NCBI GenBank assembly: GCA_037367405.1
Contig: JAZKJV010000389.1
Coordinates: 2,294,001 to 2,358,000, forward strand
DNA length: 64,000 bases
Reading direction: 5' to 3'
Origin: Ottelia alismoides
Taxonomy: Eukaryota > Streptophyta > Magnoliopsida > Alismatales > Hydrocharitaceae
In this document: positions 21,801-33,023 of the stretch, piece after piece
Position numbering within the stretch: the stretch's first letter is position 1
How the letters are laid out: every line of letters starts with the position of its first letter
Notes under the pieces: generated by a model
What the model was told of the DNA's origin: nothing
The model's database searches: none
The model's input: only the letters and a program-made list of their open reading frames with translations
Position numbers and translations under genes: made by a program

Positions 21801-22522
21801 CTATAACAATTTAAAAAATTCTCAAAAATTTAAAAAATATCATTTTTTATGATTTTCTTTTTATTATTATATATTTAAAATTGATTTGAAGAAATTTTAT
21901 TACTATTTGTTATTTTTAATCTTTATTTCTTCTCATCCTATTTAATTAATCCCTGATTTGGGATATTTTTAACTTAAAAAATTCATGAAAATTAGCAAAA
22001 TTATTTAAAAATCACAAAAACAGTAAAAATTATTTCAAAACAAAAAAAATATTTTCTTTGTTTTGTTTATTTTTATTAGTAGTTGTATATATATCACTCT
22101 ATATTGTATCTATAACTTTATATAAGCTTTTGTTATATATTTAGAAGAAAAGGAAATAAGAAAATATGAAAATATAAAAAGAAAAATAAAAAAATATAAA
22201 ATTAAAACAATTTTAAAAAATAAAAACAATATATATATAATATAAAACCCACAGAAACAAATAGACAACAAGAATCACACATTTTTACATTTATTTACAC
22301 CATTCTCCCCTTGGCTCCTTGTGTTCGACCTCTACAGTATTTATACCTATACACGTACATTGTAGAGTTATAATAAGCTTTAACTCCACATTTGTTTTTG
22401 CTTTCATTGTTATATCTATTGTGGGTTAATTGTTGAATTAGTTGAGTTTCGTGAGCGGTCATTGCATCGACTGCTGTTTCACCTTGTGAGACTGTAAGAC
22501 CCTCACAAAATTCTACTTTTCA
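18802..22522 (+). repeat. E3 5' LTR (family A, about 3.7 kb)
   Basis: Opens TGATGAATATCAATTTCATCA, with inverted repeat arms at 18802-18808 and 18816-18822, and closes ...TTCTACTTTTCA, followed after two bases by the primer binding site. AT-rich flanks surround a more GC-rich middle (about 19930-21180). It contains the LTR-conserved block ACCCCTTGGGGGATCGATTT at about 20768-20787, also present (variant) at 45817 and in altered order at 11780. Short open frames in the middle are not conserved between LTR copies. Confidence 0.85.
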
Positions 22523-22524
22523 AA

Positions 22525-22542
22525 TGGTATCGTTGCCAGGGA
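22525..22542 (+). promoter_or_regulatory. E3 primer binding site, copy 1 (tRNA-Asp type, mutated)
   Basis: TGGTATCGTTGCCAGGGA lies two bases after the LTR end. It matches 14 of 18 bases of the complement of the plant tRNA-Asp 3' end used by Athila elements (TGGCGCCGTTGCCGGGGA). All four differences are C-to-T or G-to-A. Confidence 0.82.
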
Positions 22543-23019
22543 GCAACAGATTGTAGATTGGACTTTTACGTGTGTATTCTTGCTTGTCTTTTTTTTTTCC
22601 TTTATTTATTTTTCTATTTTATTGATATTATTTGTGAATTGTCTAATCACCTCTTATATATAAAAAGAAAATATAAAAAGAAAATATAAAATATAAAATG
22701 AAAACAATTTTAAAAAATAAAAACAAAAATTATATATATAATAAAAAACCACAGAAACAAATAGACAACAAGAAGCACACATTTTTACATTTATTTGCAC
22801 CATTCTCCCCTTGGCTCCCTGTGTTCGACCTCTACAGTATTTACACCTATACACGTACATTGTAGAGTTATAATAAGCTTTAACTCCACATTTAGCTTTC
22901 ATTGCTATATCTATTGTGGGTTAATTGTTGTATTAGTTGAGTCTCGTGAGCGGTCATCGCATCGACTATGGTTTCACCTTGTGAGACTGTAAGACCCTCA
23001 CAAAATTCTACTTTTCAAA

Positions 23020-23037
23020 TGGTATCGTTGCCAGGGA
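23020..23037 (+). promoter_or_regulatory. E3 primer binding site, copy 2
   Basis: Identical 18 bases in the second copy of the tandem duplication, 495 bases downstream. It carries the same four transitions, so they predate the duplication or were copied with it. Confidence 0.82.
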
Positions 23038-23149
23038 GCAACAGATTGTAGATTGGACTTTTACCTGTGTATTCTTGCTTGTCTTTATTTTTCCTTTATT
23101 TATTTTTCTATTTTATTGTTATTATTTGTGAATTGTCTAATCAACTCTT

Positions 23150-24480
23150 CCTTATTTTCCTATTTTGCGAGGGACCGCGAATCGAGGGTGTATTTATTTG
23201 GAGATTTGGTGCATCCCTCGAGACAAGAAGTTGGTTTTCTAACCTGGCATCAGAGAAGGACTTGGAGTAATTTTGAAGACATGATTTTTGTGTATTTATT
23301 TATTGTGTAATTTAAGTGAGACAGAGAAATATTATTATAATATTCAAGACTCTCTTGGACTCTTCACACTTCATGAGGTCTAGTGCCAGAGGGATTGTTT
23401 CCTTTAGGGTCTTGTCAGTTCTTATCGCATTTTTTCTCGCTTTTCTTTTTATTTCTTTTAGGATTTTATGTTTCTTTATTTTGTGTGATTGAGCTCTAGC
23501 TTAGGATTGCATGATGATAGATTAAGTCCAAATACTTATTTACCATTGCATGTTCCTATAGTTCTCATTTGGACTTGGTCAAATTTTGAATTGCTCTTCA
23601 CTTAGTCTTGGAACCGTGGGCTGCAAGAGCTCTCCATATAACGCTTGCAGGACCCACTGTGGTGGGCACCTAGGAGGCTCCAATATCGGACCCTTTGGTT
23701 CTATTCTAGGTGATTAGCATACAGTTCTTCACGCTAATAGTATATTCTCATCTAGGGCAATTTTATCAGCTTTGCATTTGCATATAGATAGGTTTCAATT
23801 CTTCTTAGCATCCTTGCATGAAGAGAGTTGGAGGCAAGGTGAGCATTTAAGTTTAGCATTCATCATTGTTTTCACCTCGCAATGATTTTCCTCTCACTCC
23901 CTCTAATTTTGATAATTTAGGTGCAAAAAAGAATTAACTCCTCGATAGGCTCATGCATTTCTATTAAAAATACAAAAAAGTGATAATCAATAAAATTGGG
24001 ACTGCCAATATTACTCGACCCTAAAATAAATAAAAAAAGGAAATATTTGTCTTGGGGAATGTAACCCCCTCATTGTATTCATTTTAATTTGCTCACATAC
24101 ACACTAAAGTTAGTTCCCCAATTCCAGGCCTCCTAAGTATTTGTGCAATTTTGCATTCTCACCTAACTCTAAAATCAGTAAGATAAAAAGGAGCGTTCAC
24201 GGTCTTCACGGTGTTAAGTAGGTGAATTGAGGGGTTTTGTATTGTGTATACTTGTTTGTGATTGTTTGTATGTATATTCAATCTTCTCTATGTATTCGCA
24301 CCTTTTTCTCACATCTCTTGATTTGACCTTTGTGCTCTCCCGATCATTTCCTTTTGTTTCGGAGATAGACAATTGGAGTGATTTTTATCGGGACTTTGCA
24401 GATCCCTTGTACCCTCCAACCAGTCCACCTCCATTTTCCCAAGAGGACGTTTCTCCTGACTTTTGTACATCTGGATAATG
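23150..24480 (+). other. E3 leader
   Basis: Non-coding. It has a hairpin CGAGGGTG (23183-23190) / CATCCCTCG (23212-23220). Next comes a segment also present in the E4 leader: GTCCAAATA, TTGCAGGACCCACTGTGGTGGG at about 23645-23666 (E4 26830-26852) and GTAACCCCCTCATTGT at 24063-24078 (E4 27256-27271). CCCACTGTGGTGGG can fold on itself. Conservation across elements with unlike LTRs points to a packaging or translation signal; that is inference. Open frames at 23053-23310 and 24227-24478 match nothing. Confidence 0.6.
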
Positions 24481-25107
24481 CTTTGTTTCAGGAAGCATAT
24501 TTTGATTTTGATCCACCTCCCTGTTCTCAGGAGGACCTTACTCATGATTCTTCTTTTTGTACATATCCACTTAACCCATTGTTTTTAGGACTCGGACTTT
24601 GACCCATCACCGCCATCACATTTTTCACCACCTCACCCACATGTGAATGACTTTGGGAGTCACCTCTTATGTTGTCCACACTTGAGACCTTGACCTAGAT
24701 GATGGAGCATATGAAGAAGAGGGTAGATGACCTCCTTAGTATCAATAAGATCCTCAATGACGCTTCACCATTTGATGACATGGATTCATTTAAGGACACA
24801 CATGAGAGCTTGCAATCACCCGAAATACAAAAAATGAGAAAATTTAATAATCCAAAAAGATCTCAGGAGACACATTGTCGATTCAGACTGTAAAGAGAGG
24901 GAACCTTTGCCAGACTATTTGATCACACAGTCACTCACCCCATGTCCCAGCCGTGATCCCAAGGATGGCACTATATAGGCTGCTCTTATCATCCTTGTGT
25001 ATATGTTGACTCTGATCTCCTCCTTGTATGGAGGAGAAACAAAATTCAAAAAAATGTTGAATGAACCCGAATTGGTGGCTGATATTCATGAGATCATTGA
25101 TGCCCCA
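24481..25107 (+). pseudogene. E3 acidic coding remnant before the E4 insertion
   Basis: Scattered short frames with acidic/proline character (QEDVSPDF, FDFDPPPCSQED) and a 64-codon frame at 24699-24893 (MKKRVDDLLSINKIL). By position it should be gag, but no capsid-core signature is visible. The frame reading KKMLNEPELVADIHEIIDAP runs into the E4 insertion point at 25107. The continuation is at 39983. Confidence 0.4.
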
Positions 25108-26710
25108 AGATGAACCTATGATTCTCGTTCTTTATTCTTTTATTTTGGCCTTATCCTTTAGCAGAAATATGTATAATTTTGTGTAAGTATAATAAATTAA
25201 ATTTGTACAGGTCCTTGTCAATATTGCATAATTAACACATATTTTCAAAAAATAAAAGAATAAAGAGAAAAGAAAAAGAAGGACGTATTTAGAATAAATA
25301 CAGAGTGACCCAAACCCCAAAGAGAATGTCAAGTCTTGACCTGATCGAAAAAAAATAAGTCGAGAGAGATAGGGTATAGTGTACATTATACCTATACTAA
25401 TAATTATTTATATTTAATTTATATTTAGTGAATACCATATTATTTTGAACACTTATATATAGTCCTAATAATAAAATAAAATAAAAATCAGAAAACACAA
25501 AATAAAATCCACAATTCATTGTACAAAATCCACATGTGTGTATATTGTATATAGTCCCTATTTATCTAATACCATTATTTAAATAGAAAAAATCAAATAA
25601 AAATCTTTTTATATTCCTTAATTTATTTTGTAAATAAATAAAATATAAAATAAAACATATTTTTGTAAAAATAATAAAATAACAATACTTGTATATAATA
25701 TATAGGTATTTTTTTATATATATAATACATTATACTGTATATACTATATATAATAACTCCTAAAAATAAATAAAAATCACAGAAAAATAGTTTATAAAAT
25801 AATAAACATTTTCATTTTGCTCACTTTTTATTTTAAAATCATCTACTATTCTATATTTATTATTTTTTAATTTTTGGCCTGGATTTTTCCTATTGGTCCC
25901 TGTCAAATTGTTGACTCTTGTCAACCTTCTCCCTCAACTAGGTCGACCCGACTTTCATTTGCCGGAGCTCTTTTCTCTACTTTTTCCCAATTAGACATGA
26001 CCATATTTCACCTCGAATCTTGTGCCCAATTATGCTCCTAAGATCCATGATCCTCGAGGATCCCTAGGCGCAGTCAGATCGCGCTAGGGTTTCGCTGAAT
26101 CTTTTGATCTTTCTGGGCCCTAGCCTTCTCCTGTAAATTATCTCTTCTGCCTCCTGAGCTTAGTAGCTCGTGCCTCGCACCACCATTGCCCCTTAGCCAC
26201 CTCTAGGATAGTGACAGCTCCTTGGAGAACCCCTTTGGAGCTCCCATGAGCGCATGGTTGCACATGCTCAGCTCGTGGCCGGACATCTCCGTCGCGACAA
26301 GCCTCCTGACCTTCCGCAGCTTGGTTGAGTCCACAACCTCGCCGGCCGCCTCGCCTGAAGTTCCTGAGCACGTCAGAAACTACAGGTACTCCCTTTCCTC
26401 ACTTCCATTTCCTGTTTCACTTCTATTTAGCCGTATCTTCCGCCACCACTCCGCTTGCTCCGACCACCGAGTCTGGAGCTCCGTTACGCAATCATCCCTA
26501 CACAGATCGATACGCTGACTCACCCACCATCTTCTTACGCAGTCTAACGCCCTTAGTCAAGCGCATAAGAGTAAGATGAAGGCATGATCTCCCTCTCCCA
26601 TGTATGCCAGAGATTGATTTCCATTCCCCAGGCATTTTTCCTTAATTTCCAAGTAATAACTAGACCGGAGCAAAGGCCCTGAGTCCTGCTACCCTTTGTA
26701 GATGTTGGTC
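25108..26710 (+). repeat. E4 5' LTR, right half deleted
   Basis: Aligns with the first 1.6 kb of the 3' LTR (36556-38165) up to ...CCTGCTACYCTTTGYAGRTGTTGGTY, then jumps straight into leader sequence (GTCCAAATATCC) homologous to the E3 leader at 23528. About 1.8 kb of LTR plus the primer binding site is missing. Its first base is A instead of T. The TATA position reads TGTAAATTA (26132-26140) against TATAAATTA in the 3' LTR. Confidence 0.8.
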
Positions 26711-27979
26711 CAAATATCCTAATACACTATATGCTCCTATAGATCGTACTTGGACTTAGTCAAATAAGAAAAAGTTAATTTAATTGGTTAAGAGACCATG
26801 CGTCGAGAGAGACTGTATACAGTGCTTGCAGGACCCAATGTGGTAGGAACCGATCGACATCTAAGATCGGACTCAGGTCTCTTCTCTGATTAATTAACTA
26901 TAGCTCTTCCCGTTAATAGAAGTTACTCATCTTAGGGATGATTTCCTCATCCATCATATATATTACTTTTATTTATGTCTTTACATTTATTTGTGGATCA
27001 CCCTACATGGAGAGTGCTAGAGCAAGGTACGCATTTCTATCTCTGCAAGCGTCATTGTGTTTGATCGCGCATCGGCTTTTCTGCTTTCCTCCCCCTATTT
27101 TTTGGATTAAATAAAAAAGGAAATTGGAAAATGTGTTAGTCGTTGCATTATTCAGAAAAATAAATAAAAAGAGATAATCAAATAAAATCTGGGACTACTA
27201 AAGCAAACTTGATCTAAGACCAAACTTCACTCAAAAATTCTTATTTTTGGGAGAGTAACCCCCTCATTGTCTGATTTATCTGCAGAGAGTTAAGTGACCT
27301 GCACACTAGGATAGAGTCACACATGAACTCTATTTAGACTACTGGTTCTAAAAATGATTATCTATTCTCCAGTGAAGACTTTCGGCTAGCCGGTAATCGG
27401 TCCGAACTTCCTTAGCAAAGTGGGTGATTTAGAGGACACCGCGAAAGCACAATCCTCAAGAAAAACATTAGCCATAAATGGTCCGTACTTACACCCATAC
27501 TGGCTGGAAATAGGCGCAACTAGTCGTAGGAATCATGGCCAGTCTCTAGGGACAATCAGGCTCCAAACAGCTCGCTTAACCGCTCTAATAGATTGGATTA
27601 TTGCCTAAATAAAACTTGGAAAAGATAAGCGACCAAGACTTTACGGTCATCACATTGTGTTGCATTGGTTAATTGGGGCTTTGATATCTTATCATGCTTG
27701 CATCCTAGATCTAATCTTCATAAATCCCCGCATCACGATGATGGGAAGGAGGTCTCTTAGGCTGCATATGGCAGCACTGCTTTCCAGCACTTCTCCCCAT
27801 TTATCTAGGGCGGCTTCAGAGAGCTGAGACCCACCTCTGAACCCGAATTCACTTCCACCATGTTCCCCCTCAACCACCCTTCTTCCAATCTTGAGGTACC
27901 ACCTGAGAGGCCAGCATAGCTATACCTTCACTTGACAGCACCTGAGCTAGCGTCTTTTGCCTTTACAGAGACAGGAGAC
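26711..27979 (+). other. E4 leader
   Basis: Non-coding. The first 600 bases resemble the E3 leader, sharing GCTTGCAGGACCCA near 26831 and GTAACCCCCTCATTGT at 27256-27271. The remainder (27300-27979) has no recognisable feature. Small frames at 27420-27608 and elsewhere are unsupported. Confidence 0.55.
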
Positions 27980-29660
27980 ATGGCCAGCAGTGAGGGAAGG
28001 ACTAATGAGTAGCCACAAGCTTCCTCATTCATATTGGATCAGGATACCAACAACAACACGTTGTTAGCCTCCTTGGAGATCATGCAGAGACAGATCATGA
28101 ACCAAGGAGCATTTATGGTTGAAGTAAGGAGGGAAGTGGAACAGATGTGAGCTGGATAAGATGAACCAGAACGAATAGTCAGTGAAGAGATACCGAGAGT
28201 AGAGGGCAGAGACAAATGCTAGGACGAGCCGCAGGATCATGCAAGTCCATCCCGCACCATGAGGCAGTTGCACAACCCTGGTGCAACCCTTACCACACAT
28301 GGATATAGCTGCCGGCAATCCTAGGTGACTTCGCGCTTTGCCCCCTAACCATCGAGCTATTGCCCAAGTTTCATGGGCTAGTCATTGAGGAATCCCATCT
28401 CCATCTATAGGAGTTCGAGATGATCTGCAACACTGTCCACGACAGATTAGTAGATGAGGACGCTATAAAACTGGTTGCCTTCCCATTCTCCTTGGTTGAC
28501 AGAGCTGCCTACTGGCTGAAGCACCTGGGGAAGATCATCACTACTTGGAAGCAACTTCATATCGAGTACTTGAACAGGTACTATCCACTCAGCTAGACCA
28601 ATTCAACTAGAGCTATGATCAGCAATTTCACTCTGATCCCAAATGAATAGTTCCATAAATCCTAGGATCATTTCAGAGAGCTCATCGATAGGTATCCCCA
28701 ACATGAGATCAGCAAGCCTAACCTAATCCAGATTTTCTTTTGTAGGCTGACACCTGAGCTGCAGGGGCTAGGAAATGCCTCAATTGGAGGTTCCTACTTC
28801 GCCGAGGACAAAGACCAGGTCTGGGCCATCTATGAGGAGATGGCAGAGAACTGCAAAGTGATGTCCCAGACCAGTGTCTATACTCAGGGGAAGCCTCTCA
28901 CACAGGAAGTTTCTTATCAGAGGATTGCACGCATCGAGGCCGATCCATCTACATCTTCATCGACAGCATCACTAGCAGAGTTGTCGATTGCCGATAAGGG
29001 TATTATTAGCCAAAAGTTGGACCAGATAGAAATCATAGAGAAGAAGCAGTGTTAGGGCCTGGATAAGCTCAACAAGATTGATGATCTGGCCCAAACATTG
29101 AGTGACCTGAAGACTCGGATCATGTATCTCCAAGAGGCACATACGCCTTCTCAACTCCGTTCCAGGTCACAAACTGATCCAATCTAGCAGCTCCAGTAGT
29201 ACCATCTACCACCACCCTCTTCAGACACTCAGATGGTGGTGTATCATTCGGATCAGCACTTGGCAGCCCTTCCCCCGCCACACCAAGAGCAGCATGAGTC
29301 GTTTATGGAAGTCAACAGGATCTGGTACTCCCATTACCCACCACAGACTGGGAACTGTCATGACACCCTGGCTTCAATTGGTCTACTAGAGGTACTTCAT
29401 CCCAGTAGCAACCTTTGGTATAGGCAGGTCATGGAATCCAACCACAACAGCCCCAACACTCCCATCAACAGTAGCAGCACGGTCCTCGTCCCCAGTATCA
29501 GGGACAACAGTGGAGGAAGTAGCAGCCTCATCAGCAGTACTCCCAACCTCCCCACTACCAGCAGAGTCAGCTTCATTTCCAGCGAGGCAACCCGTCCATT
29601 TCTCATACACACCAACATTAGAACCCAACCCTTGATGACCTCACCCGCGTGTTGACAACC
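27980..29660 (+). pseudogene. gag: E4 gag pseudogene
   Basis: Capsid-type protein remnant. The ATG at 27980 (MASSEG) is followed by stops. The capsid core is clear at about 28355-28860: IELLPKFHGLVIEESHLHL, AFPFSLVDRAAYWLKHLGK, TWKQLHIEYLNRYYP, RYPQHEISKPNLIQIF and VWAIYEEMAENC. It matches the E1 capsid core but is not a recent copy. At least six TAG stops stand where the family has Gln (for example after YYPLS, after NE and before GLDKLNKID near 29055). The stretch 28840-29055 is open, with leucine-rich EKKQC-stop-GLDKLNKIDDL like the E1 segment. The tail is Gln/Pro/Ser-rich, with frames shifted near 29350. Confidence 0.82.
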
Positions 29661-30560
29661 AGCAGGATACCTTTTGGTGAGGGATGGACGAGTTCCGGCA
29701 GGAAATGAGCGAGAGGGAAAGGTCGCCATACCCACTCAGATTGAACCTAACCCAAACAATCTGAAGAGAAAGTATGAGCATGTATAGTATACAAAGACCG
29801 CCTCTCCTAGTGATATTGTGGATGACACTTATTATATATTTGATGCTCATTTTGTGACATGTAGGAGCGGTAGGAAGCCAGCCAACTGCGACTCGTCTAG
29901 GCGACAGACCAATATAGATGCTAGGGTGCCAGACGAAGTCAGGAGCGGTGCTTATGTCGCTTACCATGATTATGATGATGGTGGTGCTAAAGCCACCAAG
30001 GATGATGATCAAGACGATGGTGTTGAAGCCGTCGAATCTCTAGTCACAAATGGTGGTACTGAAGCCACCTATATTCTAGTTACCAGGCCAGAGTGTGGCA
30101 GTGATGCCGCAAGTTCAGATGTTGTCTGTGGTACTAATGCCACCAAGAGTCCTTCTATTGTGTTGACTCTTCTTGTATCTGGGGATATTTTTTGGAAAAT
30201 ATAAAAAATGGAAAACTCTAAAAATCAAAAATATGAATAAATGAAAGGTTTTTGTATCTCATGTGAGTCCATTTGTGGTATTTGATGATTTATGCATGGA
30301 TTCTAGTCTTATGAATGACAAGGAACCTACTCATGACACTTGCCCTTCATGAGAGGGTCCCCCATCCCCTTTCCTCAAGCACTGCGCTTAGGAAAGGGGT
30401 CAAAAATAGAAAATCCCAAAAAGATGAAGCAGTTAGAGCTCAACGAGCAGATGATAGAAAGATTTCAGATCCAGCTAACTCTTCAGGGGGCACTAGATCA
30501 TATCCCTCTATTCTAGAAGAAGATGAGAGAGAAGACCACAATCCATAAGAAGAATAGCAT
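29661..30560 (+). pseudogene. E4 gag-to-protease linker with GGxxAT repeats
   Basis: An open stretch of 128 codons at 29818-30204. It begins like the family linker (FDAHFVTCRSGRKPAN) and continues with an acidic segment (HDYDD, KDDDQDDG) containing the repeated short motif GGAKAT, DGVEAV, GGTEAT, GTNAT. At DNA level these are degenerate repeats of GGTGGT-six bases-GCCACC. A basic stretch (KGVKNRKSQKDEAVRAQRADDRK) follows at about 30384-30460. I know no function for this linker in E4. Confidence 0.5.
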
Positions 30561-31330
30561 AATGTAGAAATCCATGTGCTCACTCGTGCCACTTGCTTCG
30601 CCATCCAGAACCGATTGCCATCTAAGAGACCCGATGTAGGAGCTATCTATGTCAGATGCATATTCATGAGAAGCAGTTTGATCGAAATCTATTATATGAT
30701 GGTTACTCGATTAACCTCCTCACGGTTGTCTTACTTGACTGTTTTGAGTTTGGCCCTCTAGAGCAGGAAAGTCCTTTAGTTTGTAGAATGATCTGTTAAG
30801 AAGCTGAAGGGGTTATTAAAGGATATTGTCATCACAATTCAGGACCTGCAATTCCCCATGGACTTTGTCAAGTTGTACATGAAGATCTCTGAATCTGTGA
30901 CCGATACCCCCATCATTCTAGGATGACCGTTCTTGGCCACAGCCATGGGAGTATCCGATCATGATAGAGGGAAGGTATACTTTCACGTCGAGGGAGAAAC
31001 TGTACAAATAGAGATGATTGAGGAGACTAGAGCCAGAGACTCGGCTTTCTTAGAGTAGACCAATGATTCAGAGCAGATGACAGATGTAGAGCTAGACGTC
31101 CACTAGGAGTGTGATTTTGTGATTATAGACGATGAGGTAGTTTGGACAGATCCAGCATCATGAGCTCTTGTCATACCTTTAGACATTGTAGAATTACATA
31201 TAACCGCATATGAGAGTTTGGAGAGTGCACTCATGGCACAGGACACTTCAGACGCTGATGATGGTGATTTGGATAGCGAAGTAGAGTTTGTTTCTTGTGA
31301 TTCTGATCCCTCGGACACAGATGCTTAATT
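30561..31330 (+). pseudogene. E4 aspartic protease pseudogene
   Basis: Recognised by TDTPIILG-stop-PFLATAMG at about 30904-30950, where TGA replaces the Arg codon of GRPF (CGA to TGA). The active-site region near 30695 reads YDGYSINLL, where E1 has DSGSSINLL, so the catalytic Asp is lost. Upstream, RATCFAIQNRLPSKRPDVGAIY is open. A downstream acidic stretch, with many Asp, runs to about 31325. The protein would be inactive. Confidence 0.7.
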
Positions 31331-32640
31331 TGACTGACATTGATGATTACATACCATGTCTGATGTCCATAAAGCCCACACCTAGGATGGAGAGCGAGCC
31401 AGTTCAGTTGACAGATACACCAGTAGGGTCGTCTTCGTCAGATTCACAGATTTAATGAGAGTTCTCACATGCAGATTGGGTAGCTTTCATGCAGACTTTT
31501 CAGAGGCCAGATTTTCCAGCTCCCACTTGTCCTGAATTGAAGACCTTGCATAGAGTATGAAGTATTGATTCCTTACGGGTGAGCCAGATATGTCTCTAGT
31601 CACTATCTCAGTTGATTTGACTGAAGACCAAGAAACTCGTTTGATGGAGGATCTTGAGTGAAACCGCAAGGCAATCAGATGGAGTGTAGCTGGTCTCCAT
31701 GGAATAAGTCTGGCCATGTGCTCCCACCACATTTATTTTGAAGATGACTCCAAGACATCATGTGAGTTCCAGCGGAGGCTGAACCTGAATCTTCGAGATG
31801 TAGTCATGAAGGAAATATCTAAGTGGTGGAGAGCCTATTTTATCTACCCCATCTCTGACTCCAAATAGGTTAGTCCATTGCATGTGGTACCCATGAAGAT
31901 GGGTATCACCACAGTTGTGAGCGAGTCTGGAGTGGAGACAGCTACTGTCAAGAAGGATCATTTCTCGCTACCATTTATTTATCAGATTATCGAGAGATTA
32001 GCTAGGAAGATTGACTATTGTTTTCTTGACGGTTACTTGGGGTGCAATCAGGTGTCCATAGCGCTCAAGGACCAGGAGAAAACGGCGTTCACCTGTCCAT
32101 TCAAAATGTATGCATTTAGATGGATGCCCATTGGTCTATGTAGTACCCTGGATACATTCCAAAGGTGCATTGTTTCCATCTTCTCGGACATGGTGGGTGA
32201 ATATTTAAAGGTCTTCAGGGATGACTTTTTGGTCTACGGTGATGGGTTTGATGCTTGTCTTGATTCCCTAGACCGAGTACTTCAGAGATGTATTGAGGTC
32301 AATCTTGTCTTATCTTGGGAGAAGAGCCATTTCATGATGACTCAAAGGCTGGTTCTTGGTCACATCTTCTCCACCAGGGGATGGAGGTTGATACGGCCAA
32401 GGTGGATATCATCAAGAAGCTCAATCCACCGTCCAATTTGAGACAGTTGTGGTCTTCTCAGGTGCATGTTAGTTTCTACCGATGGTTCATAAAGAACCTC
32501 AGCCAAATTTCCCGACTGTTTATTGGTCTGCTAACAAAAGACACCGAGTTCCTTGTAGATGATAAGTGTCTTTCGTCATTTGAGACTCTCAAGGGATTAG
32601 TTGTGCAGGCTCTGGTCCATCAGCCACCTGATTGGTCTCT
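31331..32640 (+). pseudogene. E4 reverse transcriptase pseudogene
   Basis: The RT lead-in near 31750-31880 (EFQRRLNLNLRDVVMKEI, YPISDSK-stop-VSPLHVVP) joins an open stretch of 187 codons at 31878-32441. About 20 residues normally between VVSE and VKKDHF are missing or scrambled. CPFKMYAFRWMPIGLC and DTFQRCI match E1. The catalytic box is FRDDF near 32216-32230, so both Asp remain although the preceding Met is Arg. A frameshift near 32340-32400 moves the rest into the frame at 32315-32773 (FYRWFIKNLSQISRLF). Confidence 0.87.
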
Positions 32641-33023
32641 CCCATTCGAGATCATGACGGACGCGTCTGATTTTACCGTAGGGTTGTGCTTGGACAGAGG
32701 AGGGATGGATTGTCGTTTGCCATTCACTACACTATCCAGACTTTGGATGCCACTCAGCAGAACTATATTGTGATTGATAAGGAGATGCTAGCCGTGGTTT
32801 TCGCTTTGTATAAATTTTGATCGTACATTCTTGGATCTAGAGTGACAATTTATACAGATCACACCGCCATCCGGTACCACATGGCAAAGAAGGATGCCAA
32901 AGCCAGATTTACCAGATGGATCCTTCTACTCCAGGAGTTTGATATAGAGATTAAGGATAAACCTGGAGTTAAGAATGCGGTGGCGGATCACCTCTCCCAA
33001 TTAGAGAATCCTGAGGATTCATA
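32641..33023 (+). pseudogene. E4 RNase H pseudogene
   Basis: EIMTDASDFTVG near 32650-32685, DKEMLAVVFALYKF near 32775-32817, [20 protein letters not shown] near 32852-32910 and [12 protein letters not shown] near 32974-33010 give the four acidic positions. Frameshifts near 32690 and a TGA after KF at 32818 interrupt it. The C-terminal 60 codons (32842-33024) are open. Confidence 0.85.

Larger units (their letters stand above)
22162..23149 (+). repeat. Direct tandem duplication of LTR end, primer site and leader start
   Basis: Two copies of about 494 bases, 22162-22655 and 22656-23149, each holding the last part of the LTR, the primer binding site and the first 100 bases of leader. Matching landmarks are 495 bases apart (CCCTCACAAAATTC at 22500 and 22995; TGGTATCGTTGCC at 22525 and 23020). 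Few differences separate the copies, so the duplication is younger than the element or kept alike by conversion. Confidence 0.88.

Noticed and set aside
29386..30012. Minus-strand frames of 80-123 codons opposite E4 gag
   Set aside because: Shadows of the Gln/Pro/Ser-rich gag tail on the other strand.
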